Source: Tribonema minus (lineage: Eukaryota > Sar > Xanthophyceae > Tribonematales > Tribonemataceae). Taken from it: a stretch of 64,000 nt of DNA. Below are positions 1 to 10,497 of the stretch, piece by piece. The notes under the pieces were generated by a model. That model was not told the DNA's origin, searched no databases, and saw only the letters and a program-made list of their open reading frames with translations. The position numbers were made by a program, and so were the translations under genes. The DNA is taken from assembly GCA_017506865.1 (NCBI GenBank), contig JAFCMP010000510.1:310001-374000 (forward strand), read 5' to 3'. Position 1 is the stretch's first letter. Each line of letters begins with the position of its first letter.

Positions 1-179
1 GGAGCACTGCAAGACTCTGCTCTGTTCATGGTGTGATTGAAGTGCATACAGAAGAGGAGATGTCCGGTAGCAGCAATTGGCCTATGCCTATCATCACATC
101 TGACGTGTGCTGATGAAACCTTCCATCGCCACAACAACTACAGCTTTCAAGTTCCAGTGGACTCACCGCAGAGCACTGC

Positions 180-373
180 CGCTTTCAGTGCGCTGCCTGT
201 GGCGCTTGCTGGGCAGGCGCATGTCATCACGTCTGGAAAATGACGGTCCTGATGCCCTCAGTACCAGCTTCAAGTAGTGGTGTGTGTGACACAGCGCGGC
301 GATGGCGCTGTCGAAGCGCTGCCAGTGGCGCTCGTTGTGCAGGTCCATGTCATTACTTCTGCAAAACACAGTT
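180..373 (-). repeat. Donor-side partial copies of ChaN-like exon 4
   Basis: Two degenerate copies of the 3' half of the exon at 439-646 lie in the downstream intron, near 298-373 and 181-243. The first keeps the HNERH.QRFDSAIAA coding sense but has lost the GT donor. The second is more diverged and keeps a GTGAGTCC-like donor. Confidence 0.75.
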
Positions 374-438
374 CTGATACATCATGCGTTGGCTTCGAGT
401 TGACACGTGTGAACTTCAAGTTGGCGTATGCGACTCAC

Positions 439-646
439 CGCGGCGATGGCGCTGTCGAAGCGCTGCCGGTGGCGCTCATTGTGCAGGTCCATGTCGGGCA
501 GAAGCGGGCGCAGTTCGCGCGGCAGCCCATCCAGGCCCTGCTTGCTGACCATGGACACGAGCTGTATGGGCGCGTTCAGGCCAACGAGGCGCACGCCGTT
601 GAGACGCGCGAACCGGAAGATCTTGGTGTAGTTGTTGAAGTCATAT
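439..646 (-). CDS. ChaN-like gene exon 4 (FNNYTKIFRFARLNG...)
   Basis: 208 nt from acceptor CACCTCAG to donor GCG/GTGAGTCG; phase 2 in and phase 0 out. It encodes YDFNNYTKIFRFARLNGVRL and then VGLNAPIQLVSMVSKQGLDG and a charged tail. The coding frame must continue beyond the left edge. Confidence 0.85.
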
Positions 647-3600
647 CTGAGGTGGGTAAAGGGGGGGGGGTTAGGATTAGCGTTAGGCGATGAGCAGTGA
701 AGACGACACAACTGTTATTCCTGCCCTGCTGACCATGGAGACAAACTGTATGGGCGCATTCAGGCCAACCAGGCGCACGCCATTGAGACGCGCGAAACGG
801 AAGATCTTGGTGTAGTTGTTGAAGTCGTACTTTGAGGGGGAGGGAGGGAGGGCAACGAGCAGCAGTTAAAAAAATGAAACTGCTGATTTTTTTCTCCGTG
901 ACTACGTCTGTGAGGCCTGCGAACCGAAAGATCTCAGTGTAGTTATTGAAATCGTACAAGGTGCGGGGGTGGTGGGGTAAGCCGGAAGGGAGGGGGGGGG
1001 GGGGGGGGGGTAAGGCGATGAGCAGCAATACAGCTGTTATTGTCTCAGCGACTGCGTCGTGAGGGCTGTGATACGCAAGATCGCAGGTGTAGTTATTGCG
1101 GTCATACCTGACAAGCAAGGAGGGGGGGGGGTGTTGATAGGATGAGAACAGGCGACATCACAGCTGATTATTCCCCAGCGCCTGCGTGTGTGAGCTGTTT
1201 GAAGTGCAGGATCTGTACGTCGTTGTTGAAGTCATACCTCAGCAGGAAGGGAGGGACATGGTGGTGAAATGTCTACATGAATCTGCATCAGCCTTTTTCC
1301 CTTCTTGCACTTGCTACAGAGTTGAGTAAAAACGGGCATGGAAATCACCTATTGCTGAGCGTACCCCCCCCCCCCCCCCCCCCCCCCCCGCGTTGTTTCT
1401 AAGCACATGTTGCTTTCACTGCGCGGCGACCGCCACCTGTTGCGTTTGGGCACATGTCATTTTCGATGGGCACTAATTCCCCCCAAACATCCCCTGTTCC
1501 TGAGCACTGACCCCATCTGCCTGAGCGCTTGCCCCTACAACATCATCCCAGCCCTTCTCCAGCTTATTGTCACGCATCTTTCACATCTGCCTACCAGCTG
1601 TCACCTCTACTGCAGCTGTGCAGAACCCTTGTTGGCAGCCTGTCAGCATGAGGGGCGATATGGGGCGCTGCCGGCTTACCCCTGGGGTTTGCAAAAAGTA
1701 CCCATTCTGCGCCTGGCACCTTTTCCTCGTGCCCAAACAGATGAATATTCCATGCCGTACAGGTTATAACCGTTCATTAAAGGCCCAAGAATTGAACGGG
1801 CGAAAACAGTTTAAGTCATTAAATGTCTCACCGAGCACTGCCCCCAATTACTGAGCGCTTAACCCCTGCATGTCGTCCCAGCCCGTCTCCAGCTCATTGA
1901 TGGTAAAATTAGTTTAAGGTCATTGATGAACAAAGTCATAGAATAAAATCAGTGAGCGCTGCCCCCTTTTGCTGAGCACTTACCCCCCATGCCATCCCAG
2001 CTTAATGGAAGGCAAGAATAGTTGATCAGAAATGGAGATTTCATATAATTAAATCATTGAGCACTGCCCCTTTGCTGAGCGCTTACCCCCACATGTCGTC
2101 CCAGCCCGTGTCCAGCTTATCGGAAGGCAAGAAAAGTTTTACGATTTATAAATAAAAAACATGAAATAATATTACTGAGCACTGCTTACCCCCACATGTC
2201 GTCCCAGCCCGTCTCCAGCTTGAGGCGGCCCAGCGAGCCGTGGCGGAAGACGTAGCGGTCGAGCGCGAGCTGGTGCTGGCGATAAAACATCTCCAGGCCC
2301 ACTGCAAGGGGCTCATTGCTCTCAGCGGCCTACGCACAGAGGAAGTTAGGGGGCACAGTTCAGGTGCGCATTGCACAGAATACTGCCGACATGTGGAGTA
2401 AGGGGGGGGGGGGGGGGGGGTCAGGTGAGCATCGCACGAGTACGTGCAAGTGCTGGTGATGGCGGTAGATCGTCTCCAGGCCCACTGCAAGGGGCTCACT
2501 GCTCTCAGCGGCCTGCACACAGGGGGCGCATTGGGGGGGGGGAGGGGGGGGGGGTTCAGGCGTGCATTGCACAGAATACTGCTGACACAAGTCATGCACA
2601 CATGTGCAATTGCTGGTGGTAGAACATCTGCACCGCGAGTGGCTCATTGCTCTCCGCAGCCTGCGCAAGGAGGGGGTGGGTGGGGTAACGCTCACTTAAT
2701 TTAGCAGCCCTCTCAAGTAAACGTGCATGTAAATAGAAAACATGGGGGGGGGGGGGGGGGGGGGGGGGGGGTCTTGATGATGTTGAACTCGATGCGCTGG
2801 TGTAGCGGGTGCGAGTGCTCCTCGCCAACAGCCATGAGTATGCATGTTTACACACACACACACACACAGGACATACCTGCAAGCAAACCTGGAAAGGTCT
2901 GCCGGAACATATCACGGAGCAATATGCAGACATGCATATGCACACATTACGTAAACTACATGCGAGTGCTCCTCGCCGACGTATGCCATGGGCATGCGTG
3001 TATATGTACACATGCACACACAATACATACCAAGTGTGAAAAAGGCTGCCAAAACATGTCTTGAAGGTATGTGCACACACGCACACATCATGCGAGGTAC
3101 ATACCTGGTGGTGTGCGTGTACCGCCTTAATGATGTTGAACTCCATGCGGTGGTGCAGCGGGTGCGAGTGCTCCTCGCCAACGCACACGAGTGGCGACAG
3201 CGTGCCCGCGCGGATGAGGCGCTGCGGCGCTGGCGGCAGAAAGCTGAGCGGTGCCACGAGCAAAGTAGAGGTGAAAAGAGCATTATTGGTGGGATGTAGA
3301 AACTCATTCCAGTGCGGATGAGGCGCTGCGGCGCTGGCGGCGCAATGCCACAAGCAGAAGTAGAGGCGAAATATAATACTTCTTCATTAACATTATTTGT
3401 GAAATGACTCAGTAAGTATTTACATTGTGAAGCAGTAAAAACTGCAATTATTAGTGGAAAAAATGACTTTATAAGTTGACTGAAGGACTCGTTTCAGTGC
3501 GGACGAGGCGTTGCGGCGCCGGCGGCAGGAAGCTGTGCAATGCCACAAGCAAAGTGGATGCGAAAACAACATTATTAGTTGACTCGTTCCAGTGACTCAT

Positions 3601-4949
3601 CCCATTGCCGATGGGGCGCTGCGGTCGTGCGCGAACAGCTCTTTCAGTCCACCGACTTGGCAGTCTACACGAGACTTGCTCGCCCAACAGCACTCTACCG
3701 GGGTGTCGCAAGCATGGACTCACAGCGTGCGATGCATCCGCTATGCTGCATGGCATGTGGCTCAGCGTCCTCTGTGCAGACACGCTGCCGCTTGCGCACT
3801 TGTGGCTGAGACGCTCACATTGTGGCACCGCTCTGCTTCCTGCCGCCGGCGCCTCGTCCGTGCTGGGACAGTCACTCAGCCAACTAATAATGCCATTCTC
3901 GCCTCTAGTTTTCTTGTGGCATCGCTCAGCTTCCTGCCGCCAGCGCTACAGCAGCGCTCCGGTGGCGCACACGAGCGTCGTTGCTGAGGCCAGTGGCAGG
4001 CATCTGCGCACTGTCGACACCAGGACAGCGCTATTAGTGCTGGGCAGCGTCACTCCCGATGGAACACAGCACACGCGCATCCCGCCCATAAGCGTGGATG
4101 GCGCAGTGAAGACCCTAACCCTAACCCTAACCCTAACCCTAAACCGAACCCGAACCCTACCCTGGCGGCAATACTGCAGCCCCAGAGGGCAAGGGCGGCA
4201 GCGTGTGGCGTCACTGCATGGCGCAACACTGTTGAGGTCCAGTTTGGGTTGAGGTATGAGGGTTGGGGTGGGGGAGACAGGACACTGGTCAATGCTGCTG
4301 TGGCGGTACTTGTAGACTTGCATTCAGAAAGAGCCAAAGGAAGGTCGAGTGTCTGTGCAGCAACCTCGTCTACACGGCTACCTCAGAGTTTGAACACCGA
4401 TGCTGCAAAACAGCCCAGCATCCGCGCTTCGCGTGTGTACGTACTGTGGCAGTGCTCACCACATACACATCCCGGCTGATGGGCTATGCGGCCACAAGCA
4501 GTGACACTGGGAGGCTTGACGCCTGCTGCTGTGTCAAGCGCATACGGGTGCCTTTCCTTGCTTAGGGTGAGTGTATACAGATGTACATACACGCATAAAT
4601 CAGAGACAGGTGCCACCTTTTTTGAACCGCAACTGCCCACTTGTTGAGTCATTCCCACTCGTACATACCTGCGCCTCTGCGTGTCGAATATGCGCTCGTT
4701 GACGAGGCTGTACTCGATGGGCTCCGCGGCGTCCACAATGGCAGCACCGCTGAGCGCTGCTGTGGCAGCGCTCGCCGCAACCGCCGCCGCGCCCCGCTGC
4801 AGCAGTTCGCGCCTGCTCCTGCCGCCCCCCACCCCCCCCCCCTGCGCCGAGGCAGCAGCGCTCCGCGACATCGACATGCACGGCGCGCTTGGTAGCAGCC
4901 GCGGCGCTGTACCTGAAGGGAGCGCAGGGTGACGCGGGGCAATGGTCAT
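439..4949 (-). CDS. ChaN/DUF399-like (Tiki superfamily) protein, thylakoid-lumen targeted; 3' end off window
   Basis: Four exons join in frame: 4949-4669, 3243-3105, 2329-2190 and 646-439, giving 256 codons before the window ends. Residues 1-45 are Ser/Ala/Arg-rich and transit-peptide-like. A twin-arginine stretch (SRRELLQRG, about 45-53) and an Ala-rich hydrophobic core follow, ending near DAA/EP at 75-76, which looks like a Tat lumenal signal. The mature part holds VCVGEEHSHPLHHRMEF, then NEPLAVGLEMFYRQHQLAL, then GVRLVGLNAPIQLVS and SMVSKQGL. This order is characteristic of the ChaN/DUF399 family (bacterial ChaN is iron-regulated and binds haem; plants have plastid homologues). A role in lumenal haem or iron handling is inference. 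I chose the ATG at 4949; in-frame ATGs at residues 25 and 27 are alternatives. The frame is open upstream to a TTG at 5129, which I do not accept as a start. Every exon is flanked by partial copies of itself. Confidence 0.85.
745..1240 (-). repeat. Four acceptor-side partial copies of ChaN-like exon 4
   Basis: Copies of the acceptor plus the 5' part of the exon (YDFNNYTKIFRFA) occur near 745-830, 900-960, 1050-1115 and 1195-1240. They decay progressively away from the real exon. Most are preceded on the coding strand by a C-run, seen as G-runs on the plus strand at 841-850, 990-1010 and 1123-1132. Confidence 0.8.
1505..2125 (-). repeat. Donor-side partial copies of ChaN-like exon 3
   Basis: At least four copies of the exon tail (KLETGWDDMWG) with donor GTAAGCGCTCAG or GTAAGTGCTCAG occur near 2070-2120, 1970-2010, 1850-1905 and 1505-1560. 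Each is followed by a TGAGCACTG-type motif on the plus strand. Confidence 0.75.
2190..2329 (-). CDS. ChaN-like gene exon 3 (GLEMF motif)
   Basis: 140 nt from acceptor TGCGTAG to donor GGTAAGC; phase 0 in and phase 2 out. It encodes the AVGLEMFYRQHQLALDRYV core and ends GWDDMWG. The same acceptor-side and donor-side sequences recur on either side as partial copies. Confidence 0.85.
2440..2690 (-). repeat. Acceptor-side partial copies of ChaN-like exon 3
   Basis: Two copies of acceptor plus A(A)ESxEPLAV coding sequence lie at 2456-2525 and 2615-2675, in the intron upstream of the real exon. G-runs at 2401-2420 and 2535-2554 sit beside them. Confidence 0.75.
2740..3000 (-). repeat. Donor-side partial copies of ChaN-like exon 2
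   Basis: Copies of the GEEHSHPLHHRMEFN coding stretch and its flank lie at about 2775-2835 and 2960-2985, downstream of the exon. A 28-nt G-run (2743-2770) and (CA)n tracts are interspersed. Confidence 0.7.
3105..3243 (-). CDS. ChaN-like gene exon 2 (GEEHSHPLHHRMEF)
   Basis: 139 nt from acceptor CGCTCAG to donor CAG/GTATGT; phase 2 in and phase 0 out. It encodes SFLPPAPQRLIRAGTLSP followed by the conserved VCVGEEHSHPLHHRMEFNII segment. The phase match with exon 1 decides the acceptor; the nearer CCGCCAG site would break the frame. Confidence 0.8.
3300..3965. repeat. Direct and inverted partial copies of ChaN-like exon 2 acceptor region
   Basis: Direct acceptor-side copies (CTGCCGCCAGCGCCGCAG type) lie at about 3310-3360 and 3490-3560. 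At 3815-3890 and 3895-3965 the same unit appears in the opposite orientation, including the intron flank CATTATTAGTTG. Confidence 0.7.
4111..4152 (+). repeat. Interstitial CCCTAA telomere-type repeat
   Basis: Five near-perfect CCCTAA units followed by degenerate ones lie inside intron 1 of the ChaN-like gene. The tract is too short and too internal to be a chromosome end. Confidence 0.9.
4375..4500 (-). mobile_element. Truncated retroelement 3' end fragment
   Basis: The minus strand encodes YTREARMLGCFAASVFKL and a stop. This matches the C-terminus of the retroelement frame at 8427-8969 (YTRGARMLGCVAAPISK). Only the extreme 3' end is present, as expected of a 5'-truncated non-LTR insertion. 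Confidence 0.6.
4669..4949 (-). CDS. ChaN-like gene exon 1 (transit and Tat signal)
   Basis: 281 nt, ending in phase 2 before the donor GTATGTACG. It encodes the transit region, the twin-Arg signal and the start of the mature protein (SLVNERIFDTQRR). In the DUF399 family a segment of this kind precedes the conserved GEEH region. Confidence 0.75.
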
Positions 4950-5129
4950 GAGTTGGTTTTGCTCTCGGCAGGGTGAGGTGTCAGGCGGGGAGTTGCGTCT
5001 GCCGTCATCAGCGGCAATGTTCTGCAACGCCCTTGCGCTGTTGTTTGCGAAGCTTTGTGTCTGCGCTATGTAGCTGAAGCTTACAGGGCTGGAAGTGGAA
5101 GCTACAAGTGCAGCATTTGAAGAATGCAA

Positions 5130-8100
5130 AACACTGAGGCTGCCAACCTGCTTCTGAATTATTCTACTTGATGTGGCGATTGCTGGCCAGACTCATTTGC
5201 AGTAAACAGCATAGCGTTGCATCGCACACGCGGACTGGCAATGCCAGCAGGTTAATTGCTCTGCAACCAGAGCGAACGCGTTCTGAAGCAGCAAATTAAT
5301 GGAGTTCGGGCGGTTCCGGCGCGGCACGTCACTCCACTGCCTTGTCGCCAGAGCATACGTATCTATGGCGGCAGATGTCCTGCATTCGAGCCTTGTGCGG
5401 CCCGGCGAGCACAGAATTGCTCAGTAATTAATCCAAGCACATGGACGTGAAATCTAAGCGACCAGACAAGGGCAGGCCAAAGAGAGTTGCCGACAAGGTC
5501 AGAAATGAATTTATTGTAATGTTGTAGTGCCTTCCGCTGCGGCCAGATTCTAGGGACACTGCAAGCTCCGGGTCTTGGCATGCCAGCGTCAGAAGCAGAT
5601 TTAGAAGCATTTTTGAGTTGGGATACAGTTACCTGCTGAGTCGGCGGCCGGCAGCAGGCACGCCGCCACGCCCATGCAGCTGATCCTCATTGCTGCTGTC
5701 GCCCACCCCCTGTTTATGCCTGCTCCACACGCTTGAGCTTTGAGCACGCGTCAGGTGTTCACCAAGAGTCCACACCAAGTGCAAGTTGAGGTTTGGGGTA
5801 GGAAACACAGTTCTCGCAGCCTCTATTGGACGTGAGCTGCGGCCATCAGCCTCTCATTATTGGCGGGCATTCAAGGTGCCCTCTGCCTCTCACCCCTCAC
5901 CGGGCCAAAGATTGTTTCAATGCAGACCTGCATTGGCGTTCGACCAGCAACGGGGACAAACAGAGGGAGCTGGCTTTAGTAAGAGCGAATTCGCAATGCA
6001 GCAAAGACTCTTGAAGACGGAGATATGGACCTTGCTAGCATCTCCACTGCTGCAAAGCAAAGCTGATATTGCTGCCCAACTCACCCTGAGCCTCCTATGC
6101 TGCTGCCAAGTATGCGCAGCGACGCCTTAGCGCCCTTGCCACTGCTTCCTCCTCCTGCTGCTGTTGCTGCTGCTGCAAGCCACCGCTTCTAGCGTCGCTG
6201 ACGGCTGCAGGCTGCCCTTGCTGCAGAACGTGCACCGACCATCACCGGTTGCTGGCCCGCAGAAAAGTGGTTCACTGTGGTGGCCCCCAGAGGAGTATGG
6301 CGTTCACAATGCGACTGCTGCCACCCTTGTCGATCGGCAGGCCTTGTCTATCGACAGGGCACGCTGGATGTTGCGTTGCGAGGAAGTAAGACGTAGCCAC
6401 AACATCCTCGTCAAGGCGAGAATGTGAGATGATGGTGACGATGGATGACGAGGACGATACCGCTCGCACATGTGCAGCAAGTCGAATGAGGCACCTGGAC
6501 AACGTTAAGTGCGTCAGCAGTTGACAACTGCAGCAATACCAGGCCTCAATGTGCAATGAGTCGGCGCACCCAAGCAGCAAAAGTGTTATTGCAGGAATCG
6601 GACACAGACAGCGCAATTGCAACAGATCAGGAGCTGGCGCCTGGGACATGACACCGTCTGGAATCTGCATCGCTGCTGAGCACACGCGACCAAAGCTGGC
6701 TGCAAGCGGAGCTCACAAGCGTGCACCACTGTGACTGGGGCTGCTGCCCCCCACTGATCATTCTGCAGTGCATCCCACTTGCGGACTTGCTATGCAACAT
6801 GCCTGCGCTGGCAACACATGATGACCACGTCGAGTGATGCACATGCCATGCATGCCATGCAGTGCACGCACGCACTTGAAGGAATGCAGGGCGGCAGCGA
6901 TGAAGCGCGTGCATGCAGTGATGACTTGCCAGGTGAGCAGCCCGCAAGGCATGCATGTTCGTGATTGCAATAGCCCTGTCGGCCTTCAAGAAGTGCAAGC
7001 CAATCACCTACTTCTATGCATGTTTTTGTGATTGCATTAACCCTGCCGGCCTTCACAAAGTGCAAGCTGATCGCCTATGTATACTGCCTGCCTCCTGGCT
7101 GGTCAGCGCAACACAGCAAAGGGCCAGCACGGCGTCTGTCTCTGGAGCTCCTTCTCACCGTGACCCCAGCTTTGGCTGAGTTTATTTGCATGCGGTGTCT
7201 TTTGCAGACTCACCAGCACCAGAGACTGGATCCTCGACTGCCTTGCTGCATTTGTGTACATACGCGTCTGCGGGACGCGTATTGAAGCTGCTGTACAGGG
7301 TGTCCCAGGAGTGCTACTTTTACTACTACTACTTTGAAGTAGCTAGCGACATTGCTGACCCTCAGCACCACAATTGCATACGACGAGCGTTCATGCAGAG
7401 CAGCTGTTCACGTGAGCTTCTTGCGCTCGTGCTGGCTGAGCTTCGCATTTTCAATGGCAGGTTGCTGACAAGCCGCAGTGGCACCGCTGTACGCCCCATA
7501 TATGTTGTCTTTTAACCAGTGAAAGATGCTGCTGGCGTCCAGGAATTGCCAGTGTTGTCTTTGCTTCGCAGATGCAATGGCGTCATAGCCTCAAGGTCTG
7601 CAGGCGCACACCAAGACATAACATAATGAAATGGTTCAGCGCTTGCTGACACAATCACAAGTGAAATGTTGTCAACACCAGAGAACGCTGAGTGCATGTC
7701 AAGCAGGGGATACCGTTTTTCAGGCGCATGACTCACACAAGTTGCCAAGGCGCCCAGATGCTCACAAGTCGCGTTTGGCCAGCAGCTAGCCAACGCGGCA
7801 GCGGCGGCTCTCATTCAATAATTATTTGAAGCGAAAATACAACATGAATCATGAATGCACAACGAATTTGTTGAACACCTGTCAATACATGCACTGCAAA
7901 GGGCAAATGATTTCGCATGGCCAATCTGCGCATGAAAAAACCAAAAAGGCTTGCCTATGAATTCCTTAGAGATAGTGGAGTGGTTTACGTTGCACTTTGT
8001 CAGTCGCTTTCGCAACAGATGCACTGTAGTGGTCGTAGAGCAGGTGGAGTGGTGTCCGCTGAAAATTATGTTGCAGTCGTCACTGCTTTTTGCATTTCAA

Positions 8101-8335
8101 ACAACAGGTACTCCGGCACACGGCTTCCTCTGAGCTGTGTGCACACCGCAGTCCGCTGCACATAGCATGCTGTTCCTCAAATAGAGTCCATTACGCATCC
8201 GCTTTCAGTTGCACCTGGAGCACTGGCTATTTGTGGACGGATTGAAGTAGACGCATGCTATACATACCAGCACCGCGGCGCTGCTGCATGAGATGCAAGT
8301 AGCGCCCACTGAGCATTATGTGGCAAATATGCATG
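5130..8335. other. No confident gene; short tandem duplication and frame remnants
   Basis: I see no chain of exons here. A unit of about 60 bp is duplicated in tandem at 6955-7018 and 7020-7080 (GTGATTGCAxTAxCCCTG start). Short CTG-rich stretches lie at 6140-6190. Open frames such as 5786-6130 and 7186-7515 lack recognisable motifs. Confidence 0.5.
7512..8024 (-). pseudogene. Candidate decayed ORF with one in-frame stop
   Basis: Two open frames (8024-7815 and 7814-7512) are in the same frame, separated by one stop codon. The composition is ordinary protein-like and not repeat-driven (for example LLDMHSAFSGVDNISLVIVS). I do not recognise the family. A mobile-element remnant is possible given the neighbouring retroelement. 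Confidence 0.3.
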
Positions 8336-8426
8336 GATCAGGCAGTACGTATGGACTTGTATTTATAAAGGCCCAAGGGAGGCCGGGTTGCCTATGCAAT
8401 CGAAAAGCTTGCGTCAACGCAGCAGC

Positions 8427-9231
8427 CTAGTCTGCGCTGTGCCCTAGGCGTTTGGATATCGGCGCCGCAACACAGCCCAGCATTCGCGCTCCACGTGTGT
8501 ATGCCATGACGCGCTCCGCCAACTCCCGCGCCAGCGATATGCTCAGCTCAATGTGGATCTGACGCTTAGCTAACCCGGCCTTGCGTAATACATCTGCCTT
8601 CCCCCCCCCTGAGCACAGTGCTGAGTGCATTGCCAACTCCTTAACAAAAAGGCTTGTCTGCTTGCCCAGCCGTCCGTACGACTCCTGCACGAATGGCACA
8701 AAAGCCCAAGATGACGTCAAGGTGCCGGTGTGGTGCTTGACCTTCGCGTCCTCCCCCACCCCAGCAGCATAGCCGTCCGTGTTCGAGGCATTTGTTTTGC
8801 CTGTCAGGTACGAGCTCGCTGTGGGCGCGCGCACACTTGTGTCTAGCACTATTCCCTTGTTACGGTATGCACTGCTAAAGTGCAGACACCCTGGGTCAAT
8901 TGACTGTGTCCGCCCGATACCCCGGTACCTTGAAGACGCTAGCGTCCTCATTGCGGACAATAGAGACATGGTGCTGTCTCAAGATGCGCTGTAGGCACCG
9001 CTTTTGGGCAGTGTGTGTCGCGTTGTGCCCCCGTATGTGCTGGCTGGGGCAGCTGATCGCATGCGTGGAGGTGGGGCTCACATCACTGCACCGCCATGGG
9101 CACACCTCGCCCTGTATGCCCCACCCGTCTATAAAGATCGCAACCAAAATCATCGTGGCTGCTGCCATACTGGACATGGGCGCCGCACCCGGGCGGTCAT
9201 TGGCAGCGGGTGGCACGCTCATCCACGCCAT
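8427..9231 (-). pseudogene. C-terminal Cys/His and nuclease-like region of element 1
   Basis: Frame 9231-8896 carries HAISCPSQHIRGHNATHTAQ. Frame 8969-8427 carries FVPFVQESYGRLGKQ. Both match the layout of the C-terminal region that follows RT in element 2. The frames differ by one position, so a frameshift separates them. A PD-(D/E)XK-type nuclease fold is plausible but not shown. Confidence 0.55.
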
Positions 9232-9368
9232 TGCCCCGGACGCACGCTAGCTGCGCAGCTGCGCCAGGACCCGCGCGCTAGCCTGTTGGCGGCGGCGGCT
9301 GGTGTCACGCGAGTCACCGATAAGTGTAGCCTGCGTCGGCTTGCCCACGGCACCAGCCGAGGCAGCCT

Positions 9369-10424
9369 CTAGGTCCTCCACAGGCAGTCCTCGTATTGAC
9401 GTCGAAGAACATTTGAAAGGCCGGCTTGTAGTCCGTGCGTGAAGTGACCGCGCCGGCGGCGGGGCACTACCTTCCTGCAGATCTCGTCAGCATAGGCCTC
9501 CCAGTCGTCATCGTCGTCCTCCTGCCCGCCGCTGCAGCTGCTTTCTTCCGCGCTAGTTTGTGTTTTAGCGGGCGTGGAAGAGGCAGCCGCGGCAGCGGCT
9601 TGAGGGCCAGGTACGGTCGCCGCCGCAGCGGCCGCCTCGGCGCCAGGCACAATGCCGTGGGTGTGTGGGGCTGGTTCAGTGGTCCCCGTCTCCGTGACGG
9701 CAGTTGCGGCGTAGATCGCTTGCACCGCAGTGGGGAGCGTCGACGCTGCGGCCGTTGTATCTGCTGCCCACCGTAGCAACGATGCTGGGAGCTGCTCGGC
9801 CACAGCTGTGCGTGATTTTTCGCCGCCATTAGCTGTCAGCGCTCGCGTAGAGCGTCACACGGCCTCGATGATTGGCGGCAGTCCCTGGTCCTCGCGTATT
9901 GCGCATGAGTGCTGCGCGAACCAGGTGACTGCGCCGTGTTCGTCAGTGCCGAGCCTCAGGGCCCCTGCTGCCACAGTGGCATGAATTATTGCAGGCCGCA
10001 GTGTTGTGCATGCCTGGGCCGTGTATGCGGCTGGTGCCAGTAGCCCCAAAAGCGGCATGCCCAGACCGCCTCGACGCTCCGGCAACCGTGACGCCCGCAG
10101 TGGCACTGCGATGTCCGTGAGTTCTGGCGGGCCCAAGCGCGGCAATACCAGCACGCTGCCACTGCTGGCTTCCTCATTGTCACCAGCAGTGCAGGCGGCC
10201 AGCAGGTGTGACTTCATGACTGCCGCGGTAGCGCAGCCGTGCAGGTGCAGCATGCGTTCAAGCGTCCATGCACAGAACCCGTCAAATGCGTGCAGCCATG
10301 TCTCACTCAAAGCCGTGTCAACGACCCGAGCTAAGAAGCCCATGCGCTTCGTCAGTGACCTGCGCAGAATGAACTGTGCTGCCTGTAGGTGATGCCGCGC
10401 CATTCCAGCTAGCTGCCACGACAA
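9369..10424 (-). pseudogene. RT C-terminal part and linker of element 1
   Basis: Two collinear open frames (10424-9855 and 9803-9369) share one frame with a stop between. The first ends with a Gly-rich PERRGGLGMPLLGLLAPAAY stretch, seen after the RT core in this kind of element. The second is acidic and Ala-rich, ending with a basic RRRRGHFTHGLQAGLSNVL segment. Confidence 0.65.
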
Positions 10425-10497
10425 TCGCCATCATGGCATGATGTCCCTGCGTCAACAAGATGCTTGCTCATGGCAGCATGCACATAGGCTGGGTGCC

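Noticed and set aside
576-1118. 180-residue minus-strand frame
   Set aside because: It runs through G-runs and several exon copies; it is a shadow of the repeated exon 4 segments.
4950-5129. N-terminal extension of the ChaN-like frame to 5129
   Set aside because: The apparent start is TTG, and the added residues are not needed for the transit-Tat layout that begins at the ATG at 4949.
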